The notes: generated by a model from the sequence alone, not told the origin. Shown: positions 1-5,596, numbered from the stretch's first letter. The stretch is DNA of 5,684 bases from an uncultured Eubacterium sp. (GCA_947653505.1 CANTHI010000265.1:1-5684); one strand, 5' to 3'. Numbers and translations: made by a program.

Positions 1-2150
1 ACCGTCGATCTGTTCGTTCTTTTCAGCCACATTTCCCGTATTATCGTACTCTGTGTACTGATGAGCAGCCGGCTGTTTTTCAGATACGATTCCATCAGAG
101 TGATCCATTTTTGAAACAGGTCATCATCATAAATGAGCCGGCTTCCTTCCCCGAGTTCAAATGCAAATTCTGAAGAGGCGGCAATGAGAGGGCGGCCCTG
201 CTTATCCAGCCGGTATACCTGATAGCGGTAGCTGCCATAATTCCAGCGGTCTTCGATGTTTACCTGCAAAATAAAAGGTGTTCCATGCTCTGTGCCCAGA
301 TAGATGTTTGTCCAGCCGGCTCTGGAGAGACTGGCATCCTGCATATAGAGCGTACTCCTGTCTGCTGCCCGGAAGGACACAATGACGTTATCATCAACCG
401 GGTTTTTGTATACTTCGATCGTTTCATCTCCTTCCCGTTCACAAATATCCATCGTTTCAGAAGCGATTAGCGAATATTCTTTTGTCAGGGCATCTGCGTC
501 GTTTTCTTCCGGATCGTAGAATTGTCCGGAAAGCATTTGCGCTGGATAAACGCCATAAGGCTCATACGCGCTTTCCAAAAACGCACACACAATCGTCTGA
601 TTTTCAAAACCAAGCAGGCATGATTTTGGCAGATAAAATCCACCCTGATTGACTGCCTGTGCAAAACGGGAAAATGAAACTTCTTTCCAGCTGGTCTGAT
701 TCAGACTGTAATTGATAAAAAACTGGCAGCTGTCAGCAAAAGGAATGGAATCCTTTCCACTGAAAGGAAATAAATCGTCTGGTTCGATAAAAGCATCTAT
801 GATACGTCTGCGTTTGGCAATACTGCGGATATTCAGCGTGTAAAAGGTTCTGCCGGGCTGCACGACACCATCCGGAAGCAGCTGTTTTTCCAGATCCGTG
901 AAGTGAATAAGCGCAGAGGAGTATAACATGTCAGCCGGAACCTGCTTTTTTGTATCCGTCTGATTCTGTACCTTCTGCTGATTCTGTACCTTTTGCTGAT
1001 TCTGTACCTTTTGCTGATTCTGTACCTTTTGCTGGTTTTGTACCTTCTGGTGGTTTTGTGAATCCTGCTGGTCCTGTACCTTCTGCGGGCTGTTTGTATG
1101 CTGCTGGTACTGAATGTCAGCCGGAACCTGCTCCTTTGCGTCTGTCGTTTTCTGCGGGTTGGCAAGCAGGATGACGACAGCAGTTATACAAAGAAGGGCT
1201 GCGCTTTTTACAACGATTGCTGGCGGCTTCTGATAGCGGAGAATATTTTTAATGCGCCCTGCGGGATCTCCTTCGCAAAAAGTCAGCGGCGTTCCGGTTA
1301 TTTTAGGTCTTGGGGATGCCATTGACAGCAGGGAAGCGGAGTATTCTTTTTTTATGCTGCTGCCGGTTTGGCGGATGACTGCTTCGTCGCAGGACATCTC
1401 CATATCTTTTTCACTCAGGAAAAAGGCTGCCCAGACGAGCGGATGGAACCAGTGCAGACAAAGGGCAATGAAACCAAGCAGCTTAAAAATATGGTCTTTC
1501 CGTCTGATATGGATCTGCTCATGAAGCAGTACATAGGGCTTTTCCTGTTCGCCCAGATTTTGTGGCAGATAGATCTTCGGACGCAGGATACCGGTGACAA
1601 AAGGCGCAGAAAGCTCCTGTGTAAGATAAACATTTTCCTTATCCCAGGAGGCGGTTTTTAAGCTTCGTTTTAATTTTAGATAATTCCAAAGATTGTACCA
1701 TAGCATGACTGCCATGCCACATATCCAGATGTAAGAGGCGGTGGCTGTCAGCTGGCGGATGAACGGCTGGCTGGATGTCTGGTGCCGGTCTGCAATAGTT
1801 TTTCCGGATGCTTCTGTTTGCATGGCGTCGTTAGTCCTGGAAAGTCCGTCGTCTGCCTGTCCCGGATCTGTCAGATAAGAGCGTTCTGTCTGCGTACGCA
1901 CAGGCAGGAACTGTGGAATATATCCAATGCTTTCCGGATCAGAAGAAGGGACGGAAAGTACTGAAAAAAGAGAAAACGCCGCAGAAAATGACAGCGGGCA
2001 CAGCAGCCGGAATAAAACAGCGGACCACAGACAATAAGAAAACAGTCTGGGTGCTTTTCTAAGCAGAAGCCGGAGAACAAGCACGGCCAGAATTATGATG
2101 CCCGCCGTCAGGCTCATATTCAGAATCCGGATAAAAAGCCTCTCAATCAT
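1..2150 (-). CDS. BlaR1-like M56 family membrane metallopeptidase (sensor-transducer), 3' end outside window
   Basis: This frame is open from ATG at 2150 to base 1 (716 codons, no stop), so the C-terminus is missing. A GGGGAGG ribosome binding site (2163-2157, 6 nt spacing) and an 8-nt overlap with the upstream repressor gene support the start and translational coupling. Hydrophobic segments lie at about residues 10-30, 38-66, 133-155, 220-245 and 310-330. The zinc protease motif HEQIH is at 210-214 (bases 1509-1523), followed by RRKD and, 37 residues on, the ME-x-SCDE motif (E251, C254, D255) typical of M56. After the last membrane segment comes a Gln/Lys-rich stalk with QKVQNQ repeats (about 339-402). 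A large extracellular-type region (about 408-716) follows, whose end (SYRYQVYRLDKQG, ELGEGSRLIYDDDLFQKW) resembles tails I recall on clostridial M56 proteins. By family analogy it senses a signal and triggers loss of its partner BlaI-like repressor. No SxxK-type penicillin-binding domain was recognised, so the ligand is unknown. Confidence 0.9.
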   Translation of the reverse strand, partial: MIERLFIRILNMSLTAGIIILAVLVLRLLLRKAPRLFSYCLWSAVLFRLLCPLSFSAAFSLFSVLSVPSSDPESIGYIPQFLPVRTQTERSYLTDPGQADDGLSRTNDAMQTEASGKTIADRHQTSSQPFIRQLTATASYIWICGMAVMLWYNLWNYLKLKRSLKTASWDKENVYLTQELSAPFVTGILRPKIYLPQNLGEQEKPYVLLHEQIHIRRKDHIFKLLGFIALCLHWFHPLVWAAFFLSEKDMEMSCDEAVIRQTGSSIKKEYSASLLSMASPRPKITGTPLTFCEGDPAGRIKNILRYQKPPAIVVKSAALLCITAVVILLANPQKTTDAKEQVPADIQYQQHTNSPQKVQDQQDSQNHQKVQNQQKVQNQQKVQNQQKVQNQQKVQNQTDTKKQVPADMLYSSALIHFTDLEKQLLPDGVVQPGRTFYTLNIRSIAKRRRIIDAFIEPDDLFPFSGKDSIPFADSCQFFINYSLNQTSWKEVSFSRFAQAVNQGGFYLPKSCLLGFENQTIVCAFLESAYEPYGVYPAQMLSGQFYDPEENDADALTKEYSLIASETMDICEREGDETIEVYKNPVDDNVIVSFRAADRSTLYMQDASLSRAGWTNIYLGTEHGTPFILQVNIEDRWNYGSYRYQVYRLDKQGRPLIAASSEFAFELGEGSRLIYDDDLFQKWITLMESYLKNSRLLISTQSTIIREMWLKRTNRST
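928..946. repeat. 19-bp direct repeat, copy 1, flanking the hexapeptide array
   Basis: ATGTCAGCCGGAACCTGCT occurs here and again at 1114-1132, bracketing the 18-bp repeat array. On the coding strand it encodes the QVPAD that ends the stalk. Confidence 0.9.
961..1086 (-). repeat. 18-bp tandem repeat encoding QKVQNQ hexapeptides in the minus M56 gene
   Basis: Seven 18-bp units run head to tail. On the plus strand the consensus is TGATTCTGTACCTTTTGC. The units at 979, 997 and 1015 are identical, and those toward 1086 are degenerate. In the coding frame they give five exact QKVQNQ hexapeptides and diverged neighbours (QKVQDQ, QDSQNH). The tract sits directly after the last membrane segment and so forms an extracellular stalk. 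Confidence 0.95.
1114..1132. repeat. 19-bp direct repeat, copy 2, flanking the hexapeptide array
   Basis: Identical to 928-946, at a distance of 186 bp, which is in frame (62 codons). It encodes the QVPAD at the start of the stalk. Confidence 0.9.
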
Positions 2151-2514
2151 CTTCATCCTCCCCGTATTCATCAATCAGCTGTTTTAGTTTCCGGATATCT
2201 TCGCTGTCCAGCTTTTTCCGTCTTGTAAATGCAGTCAGAAAGTGGGGCAGGGAGCCGTTGAACGTTTCGTTTACAAACTGTTCACCCTGGGCGCCCTGAA
2301 AATCTTCCTTTGTCATCCGGACCGAAACGACACCTTTTTCATTGGCAAACAGATGCCGCTCACACAGACGTTTTAGCATCGTATAAGTCGTTGTACGTTT
2401 CCAGCCAAACGTTTCTGCGCAAAGTACAGCCAGTTCTCCAGAGCGGATTGGGGCATGCTTCCAGATCAGATCCGCAAATTTTTGTTCCATTTCACCTAAT
2501 TTGTATTGTTCCAT
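2143..2514 (-). CDS. BlaI/MecI/CopY-family transcriptional repressor (minus module)
   Basis: This is a 123-aa protein, close to the roughly 125 aa usual for BlaI/MecI. It begins MEQYKLGEMEQKFADLIW, the typical first helix of the family. The winged-helix DNA-binding part covers about residues 5-75, with a recognition-helix region KRTTTYTMLKRLCERHLF. The C-terminal half (DSEDIRKLKQLIDEYGEDEDD) is a charged helical dimerisation-type region with an acidic tail. The frame could be extended upstream to an ATG at 2610, but that would run through the operators. The AAAGGAG at 2526-2520, 5 nt before the ATG at 2514, fixes the start. It overlaps the M56 gene by 8 nt, forming an operon. It is expected to bind as a dimer to the two GTCTAA-N5-TTAGAC dyads in its own promoter and to be inactivated through the M56 partner. 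The role is inferred from family and gene order; the signal is unknown. Confidence 0.92.
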   Translation of the reverse strand: MEQYKLGEMEQKFADLIWKHAPIRSGELAVLCAETFGWKRTTTYTMLKRLCERHLFANEKGVVSVRMTKEDFQGAQGEQFVNETFNGSLPHFLTAFTRRKKLDSEDIRKLKQLIDEYGEDEDD

Positions 2515-2519
2515 TGTGT

Positions 2520-2526
2520 CTCCTTT
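2520..2526 (-). promoter_or_regulatory. Ribosome binding site deciding the minus repressor start
   Basis: AAAGGAG read on the minus strand, 5 nt before ATG 2514. It selects the 123-aa form over the 155-aa extension beginning at 2610. Confidence 0.85.
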
Positions 2527-2567
2527 CTGTTTAAAAATGAATTTATTTTTTCTGAAACAGTCTGGTT

Positions 2568-2598
2568 TTATCTTGTCTAATGACTTTAGACAAGATAA
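2568..2598. promoter_or_regulatory. Operator dyad A1 (GTCTAA-N5-TTAGAC core with 13-bp arms) of the minus module
   Basis: A perfect inverted repeat has 13-bp arms, 2568-2580 and 2586-2598, around the spacer TGACT. Its core, GTCTAA-N5-TTAGAC (2575-2591), recurs 24 bp away. It lies at and just downstream of the predicted start of the minus operon. This is a likely binding site for the minus BlaI-like repressor, inferred from position and symmetry. Confidence 0.75.
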
Positions 2599-2626
2599 GT
2601 CTAACATCATTAGACAGATTTGTCAA
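2598..2626 (-). promoter_or_regulatory. Sigma-A-type promoter of the minus blaI-like/M56 operon
   Basis: On the minus strand, TTGACA (2626-2621) is followed by a 17-nt spacer and TAGACT (2603-2598, four of six consensus bases). The TGT just before the hexamer gives an extended -10 (TGN). The start is predicted near 2591, giving a leader of roughly 75 nt before ATG 2514. The weak -10 hexamer is itself part of an operator dyad (2599-2615), which may explain its departure from consensus. Confidence 0.7.
2599..2615. promoter_or_regulatory. Operator dyad A2 (GTCTAA-N5-TTAGAC) of the minus module
   Basis: GTCTAA (2599-2604), spacer CATCA and TTAGAC (2610-2615) repeat the core of dyad A1, with centres 24 bp apart. 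It covers the -10 and part of the spacer of the minus promoter. Paired dyads over and just after the promoter are the usual BlaI/MecI arrangement. Confidence 0.75.
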
Positions 2627-2694
2627 CAGGATTTTTCGATATTTAAAGTCTGCTTCGCAAAATCACTGCTCACTCCTGAATCTGAAAAAATATC

Positions 2695-2723
2695 TTGACA
2701 TTTTGATTATACGAATGCATAAT
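2695..2723 (+). promoter_or_regulatory. Sigma-A-type promoter of the plus blaI-like/M56 operon
   Basis: A perfect -35 TTGACA (2695-2700), a 17-nt spacer and a -10 CATAAT (2718-2723, five of six consensus bases) lie just upstream of the repressor gene. The predicted start near 2730 gives a very short leader, with the AAGGAGG site about 12 nt downstream. Two dyads overlap it, one across the spacer and -10 and one at the start site, so binding by the repressor should block RNA polymerase. Confidence 0.85.
2707..2722. promoter_or_regulatory. Operator dyad B1 (TTATAC-N4-GCATAA) of the plus module
   Basis: TTATAC-GAAT-GCATAA is an inverted repeat with one mismatch, spanning the spacer and -10 of the plus promoter. 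It matches dyad B2 in all but one of the twelve arm bases. It is a likely site for the plus BlaI-like repressor. Confidence 0.7.
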
Positions 2724-2726
2724 AAA

Positions 2727-2742
2727 TTATACAACAGTATAA
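2727..2742. promoter_or_regulatory. Operator dyad B2 (TTATAC-N4-GTATAA) of the plus module
   Basis: TTATAC-AACA-GTATAA is a perfect inverted repeat, 20 bp centre to centre from B1 (about two helical turns, so on the same DNA face). It covers the predicted start site and touches the ribosome binding site of the plus repressor gene. Confidence 0.75.
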
Positions 2743-2747
2743 GGAGG
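2741..2747 (+). promoter_or_regulatory. Ribosome binding site deciding the plus repressor start
   Basis: AAGGAGG lies 5 nt before ATG 2753 and 8 nt before ATG 2756. It is 20 nt from the family-like Met codon at 2768, so the protein probably carries a short MMCHT-type N-terminal extension. It overlaps the end of operator B2 by two bases. Confidence 0.85.
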
Positions 2748-2752
2748 AACTG

Positions 2753-3145
2753 ATGATGTGCCATACAATGAAAAAACTTGGGGAAGCGGAGCTGGAAATT
2801 ATGCAGGCAGTCTGGAGAGCGGGACACCCGGTTACTTCCAGCTATATTTTGAAGCAATTGCAGGGTAGCAGGCAATGGAAGCTGTCTACGCTGATGACTT
2901 CATTGTCCCGTCTGTCAAAAAAGGGATTTTTAAACTGTGACCGTTCTGAGGGCTGCAACCTGTACACATTTGCCATATCAGAAAATGAATACTGTTCCAG
3001 GGAAGGCAGACATTTTCTGGAAAAGCTGTATCATAATTCTATACAAAATATGGTTGCCACACTTTATAACAGCAGGGAGCTGAAAGAGGAAGACCTTAGG
3101 GAACTCAGGGAGTTTCTGGACCGTGTGCAGGAGGAAGGGCAATGA
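2753..3145 (+). CDS. BlaI/MecI/CopY-family transcriptional repressor (plus module)
   Basis: This is a 130-aa winged-helix repressor. The family start is visible as MKKLGEAELEIMQAVW (residues 6-21), followed by PVTSSYILKQLQ and the recognition-helix region KLSTLMTSLSRLSKKGFL, the wing (CNLYTFAIS), and a C-terminal helical part ending LREFLDRVQEEGQ. The family-like Met is M6 (base 2768), but the strong AAGGAGG at 2741-2747 sits 5 nt from ATG 2753 and 8 nt from ATG 2756, so one of these two is the likely start. Its stop overlaps the next gene as ATGA, and an AGGAGG at 3129-3134 precedes that gene, indicating a coupled operon. The recognition helix differs clearly from that of the divergent repressor, in line with the different dyads in front of each. 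It is expected to repress its own promoter (TTGACA-N17-CATAAT) until the M56 partner is activated. Confidence 0.92.
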   Translation: MMCHTMKKLGEAELEIMQAVWRAGHPVTSSYILKQLQGSRQWKLSTLMTSLSRLSKKGFLNCDRSEGCNLYTFAISENEYCSREGRHFLEKLYHNSIQNMVATLYNSRELKEEDLRELREFLDRVQEEGQ

Positions 3146-5139
3146 TACATGCAATGATCACAAATATTTTTCTGGCTGTCTGGGAAGTCTGTGTGCCGGT
3201 CAGTCTGATCACGGCGGTATTGCTTCTGCTGGGGCCGTATTTACAGAAACGATACGCGGCAAAGTGGAAATACCGGATTTGGATTTTTCTTGCCCTGTGC
3301 CTGCTGTTTCCACTAAGGAAAGCGGGGGCTTTGACAGATGGACTGCCACAGGTGTTTTTGCAGCATACAGAAAATGCAGAAATAGTCCGGACACAGACAC
3401 CAATAGTACAAAAGGCGCCTTACAGAATGATAACCGTTGGGATTCCACCACAGATGACAACGCCGGTATCGGTGCAGCCAAAGTCAGGTGGTTTTCAGAT
3501 GACGGTGCTGGATCTGGCTGCCCTGATCTGGCTGGCAGGTTTCCTCGGTTTTCTGGCTGTACATCTGGCTGCTTATCTGCATGCAGGGTGCAGGGTCAGG
3601 AAACAGGGGATGCGGATGCAGGAAAAAGAGATGTGGAGTATATTTTTGTCCTTAAAAAAAGAATTACAGATCAGGAGGGGACTGCCCGTTATGTATCTGA
3701 AGCAGGCGGCAGGCCCTATGGTCATCGGCTTTTTTCATCCGGTGCTCGTTCTGCCAAAGCTGGAATATTCCCCGGAAGAGATATATTTTATCCTGAAACA
3801 TGAGCTGGTACATTTCAAACGGAAGGATGTATGGATAAAACTGCTTTTTACAGCTGCAAACGCGGTCTGCTGGTTTGATCCGCTGATCTGGCTGATGGTA
3901 AAGGAAGCGGCTGCAGATATGGAAATCTCCTGTGATGACTGCGTCGTGCAGGGCGCAGGCGAAGAAACGCGCATAGCATATACAGAAGCGCTGCTTTCAG
4001 TCATGAACAGACAGTATCAGGCAAAAACGGCTTTATCCACCCATTTTTATGGAGGAAAGCAGGTTATGAAAAAACGTTTTGAAAGTATTTTAAGCAGGCC
4101 GGAAAAGAAAAATGGCCAGGCTGTATTTGCTGTCTGTGCACTGGCAGCAGTTCTGCCTGTTACGGTTGCCGGATGTACCGTTTCAGATGTACCTGTGCAG
4201 AAAATGGCACAGGAGAGCAGCAAAAATACACAGCAGAAAAAGATTTCAGAAAACCATCCGAAAAACAGTGCCTCGCAAAATATGCTGGAGCAGATGGCAG
4301 GCATATGGAAGATCGATACCGGACGGACAGATCTTACGGAATGGGGAACCAGTATTTCATACGGGAATGAAATGGAAATATCCACATCCGGAGATTTCCG
4401 TTATTATATAGGTATCGGAGCCGGCGGAACCGGACAATGCATATCAAATAACCAGACGATAACGGTTGAAGTACAGCCTTATGAAGAACACGATTCCCAA
4501 AAAGAGATTCTGACCTTACAGTATGCAAAAACAAACGATACAGATCAGATCTGCATGGCCCGGTACGGACAGGATATCTGGTGGAAACGCCATCTTCCGG
4601 AAGATGCAGATCCTCTGGCACCGGAAACAGATGTTCCGGTATCCGATACAGATGCCCCGGCACCGGAAACAGATGTTCCAGTATCCGATACAGATGCCCC
4701 GGCACCGGAAACAGATGTCCCGGCATCCGATAGGAATCCGCAGGAAGGGAAAAAGATGCTTACCTTTATGAAAGAGGGACTTGCGGAGCAAAAAAGAGCG
4801 CGGCTTGCTGCAGGCGATGGATTTTCGATTTATCTGACAGACGGTGAATGGGTGCAGACTGGTGCACGGGAATGGAAAGCGCAGGCAAATGATCGGGTCT
4901 GGATCTGGATTTTTTGTTTTGAAGATCAGACATCTGATGAAGTGCTCCGGCAGTTAACAGCGGATGGGTATCGGGAAGAAAACGGCAGATTAAAAAAGCA
5001 AACTGGTGATATAATAAATTATGCGGCATTCAGGAAATCTGACAAAGATTTGTGGGGGATTTTTTATTGCTATCCGAAAGAAGCAGAAGAAGGCTGGGGC
5101 AGAGAACTGCCAGTGATTGCAGATACTTTTGCGCTGTAG
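3142..5139 (+). CDS. BlaR1-like M56 family membrane metallopeptidase with repeat-linked C-terminal sensor domains
   Basis: This is a 665-aa sensor-protease. Hydrophobic segments are at about residues 8-32, 45-58, 120-148, 232-253 and 327-344. The zinc site HELVH is at 220-224 (bases 3799-3813), with FKRKD following and DMEISCDD (E261, C264, D265) 37 residues later, both M56 hallmarks. After the last membrane segment, which ends in a lipobox-like VAGC (342-345), comes a charged low-complexity linker and then a beta-rich domain (about 383-483, GIWKIDTG to DIWWKRH). A 14-residue Asp/Pro repeat (493-530) leads to a second domain (about 538-665, GFSIYLTDGEWVQ, LWGIFYCYPKEAEEGWG, IADTFAL). I recall this pair of domains on clostridial M56 proteins. 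The start overlaps the repressor gene (ATGA) and has AGGAGG 7 nt upstream. The stop is TAG, but the same frame stays open into an NTF2-like domain ending at 5520, so the protein may be shortened. No penicillin-binding motifs were seen. Confidence 0.92.
   Translation: MIHAMITNIFLAVWEVCVPVSLITAVLLLLGPYLQKRYAAKWKYRIWIFLALCLLFPLRKAGALTDGLPQVFLQHTENAEIVRTQTPIVQKAPYRMITVGIPPQMTTPVSVQPKSGGFQMTVLDLAALIWLAGFLGFLAVHLAAYLHAGCRVRKQGMRMQEKEMWSIFLSLKKELQIRRGLPVMYLKQAAGPMVIGFFHPVLVLPKLEYSPEEIYFILKHELVHFKRKDVWIKLLFTAANAVCWFDPLIWLMVKEAAADMEISCDDCVVQGAGEETRIAYTEALLSVMNRQYQAKTALSTHFYGGKQVMKKRFESILSRPEKKNGQAVFAVCALAAVLPVTVAGCTVSDVPVQKMAQESSKNTQQKKISENHPKNSASQNMLEQMAGIWKIDTGRTDLTEWGTSISYGNEMEISTSGDFRYYIGIGAGGTGQCISNNQTITVEVQPYEEHDSQKEILTLQYAKTNDTDQICMARYGQDIWWKRHLPEDADPLAPETDVPVSDTDAPAPETDVPVSDTDAPAPETDVPASDRNPQEGKKMLTFMKEGLAEQKRARLAAGDGFSIYLTDGEWVQTGAREWKAQANDRVWIWIFCFEDQTSDEVLRQLTADGYREENGRLKKQTGDIINYAAFRKSDKDLWGIFYCYPKEAEEGWGRELPVIADTFAL
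4618..4730 (+). repeat. 42-bp tandem repeat encoding APETDVPVSDTDAP in the plus M56 gene
   Basis: Two nearly identical 42-bp units (4618-4659 and 4660-4701, one base different) and a partial third (from 4702) encode the 14-residue unit APETDVPVSDTDAP. A weaker 7-residue period (D-x-P-x-x-x-T) is seen inside. The stretch is acidic and proline-rich and links two C-terminal domains of the sensor protein. Confidence 0.95.
5137..5139 (+). other. In-frame amber stop separating M56 protein from its likely C-terminal domain
   Basis: TAG follows codon 665 of the M56 gene. The reading frame continues without a stop for 126 more codons to TAA at 5518-5520, through the linker PDSGSQSFRQQDNQSGTPLR and the NTF2-like domain. 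The base after the stop is C, a context often described as leaky for UAG. One change (for example from CAG or TCG) would explain it. It could be a true nonsense mutation, a readthrough site or a sequencing error. Confidence 0.7.
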
Positions 5140-5199
5140 CCTGACTCCGGTTCACAGTCTTTCAGACAGCAGGATAACCAGTCCGGCACGCCGCTGCGT

Positions 5200-5520
5200 A
5201 TGGAAGATCAGAAAGAGATCCAAAACATAATCACAGAATTTGCAGCGTTTTATTTTCAAAAGGACGCAGACAGTCTTAAAAGATACCTGTCCGATTCTTT
5301 TGACGGGGATTTGACTGTCTATGAAGGCAGCGGCACCGCCAGCCATTTTACAATCAAAGGGTTGTATGCGATGGATGAACAGCGTCTTAGGGAGGGCAGT
5401 TATATTGTTTCTTTGGAATTTAAGGACAGTACGCAGGCGGACAGCTTCTTGTACCTGACATTTGAATTTGTACGGCAGGGGGATGGGTGGAAAATACAGT
5501 GGTATGGGCTGGAGGCTTAA
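5200..5520 (+). CDS. NTF2/SnoaL-like domain ORF, probably the detached C-terminal domain of the preceding M56 gene
   Basis: This is a 106-aa frame from ATG 5200 to TAA 5518-5520. It reads as a small alpha+beta NTF2-like fold: an N-terminal helix pair (DQKEIQNIITEFAAFYFQKDADSLKRYLSDSF) followed by strands (GDLTVYEGSG, IVSLEFKDS, YLTFEFVRQGDGWKIQWYGLEA). The ending GWKIQWYGLE is typical of such domains, which I recall at the ends of clostridial M56 proteins. It lies in the same frame as the M56 gene, and the 60 bases between the TAG (5137-5139) and this ATG contain no stop, encoding a Ser/Gln/Pro-rich linker. No Shine-Dalgarno sequence precedes ATG 5200 (GCACGCCGCTGCGT). It is therefore more likely a domain cut off by a nonsense change, made by readthrough or not made at all, than an independent gene. 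A free-standing reinitiated product cannot be excluded. No signal peptide or membrane segment is present. Confidence 0.55.
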   Translation: MEDQKEIQNIITEFAAFYFQKDADSLKRYLSDSFDGDLTVYEGSGTASHFTIKGLYAMDEQRLREGSYIVSLEFKDSTQADSFLYLTFEFVRQGDGWKIQWYGLEA

Positions 5521-5563
5521 GGGGAGGCATGCGGTATTTTCCCATAGGCGCGAACTTAAGAGT

Positions 5564-5596
5564 ATATGCAACAATTTACATAAAAGTGTTGCGTAT
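5564..5596. repeat. Inverted repeat downstream of the plus module
   Basis: ATATGCAACA (5564-5573) pairs with TGTTGCGTAT (5587-5596), nine Watson-Crick pairs and one G-U, around a 13-nt loop. It is 43 bases after the final TAA. There is no following T-run, so a classical intrinsic terminator is not supported; it could be a weak 3' hairpin. Nothing else was recognised in 5521-5684. Confidence 0.35.

Noticed and set aside
961..1086. CRISPR array
   Set aside because: Units are 18 bp, directly adjacent with no spacers, and encode an in-frame peptide repeat.
833..1174. Repeat-containing frames on both strands (SVPFADSVPFAD on plus, RYRISKRYRISK on minus)
   Set aside because: Both are out-of-frame readings of the 18-bp repeat in the minus M56 gene, whose frame is open across the whole 2150-1 stretch.
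2568..2598. Perfect palindrome as an intrinsic terminator
   Set aside because: It lies between two divergent promoters, no T-run follows on either strand, and its core is repeated as an adjacent dyad, which fits an operator.
2515..2610. N-terminal extension of the minus repressor to ATG 2610
   Set aside because: It would translate through the operators and precede the predicted transcription start near 2591. The family start and AAAGGAG support ATG 2514.
3123..3803. Long 226-aa plus-strand frame overlapping the plus M56 gene
   Set aside because: It lies almost wholly within the M56 gene, has low-complexity unlike-protein composition, and lacks its own context. The M56 frame has the HExxH motif and the coupled start.
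4516..4791. Minus-strand frame with a striking Cys-rich repeat (ICFRCRGICIGY)
   Set aside because: It is the antisense reading of the 42-bp repeat inside the well-supported plus M56 gene. The cysteines follow from the complement of the Asp/Pro codons, and no ribosome binding site or family likeness is seen.
5152..5574. 140-aa minus-strand frame opposite the NTF2-like domain
   Set aside because: It is the antisense of a frame with clear domain-like sequence. It shows no ribosome binding site or recognisable protein features.
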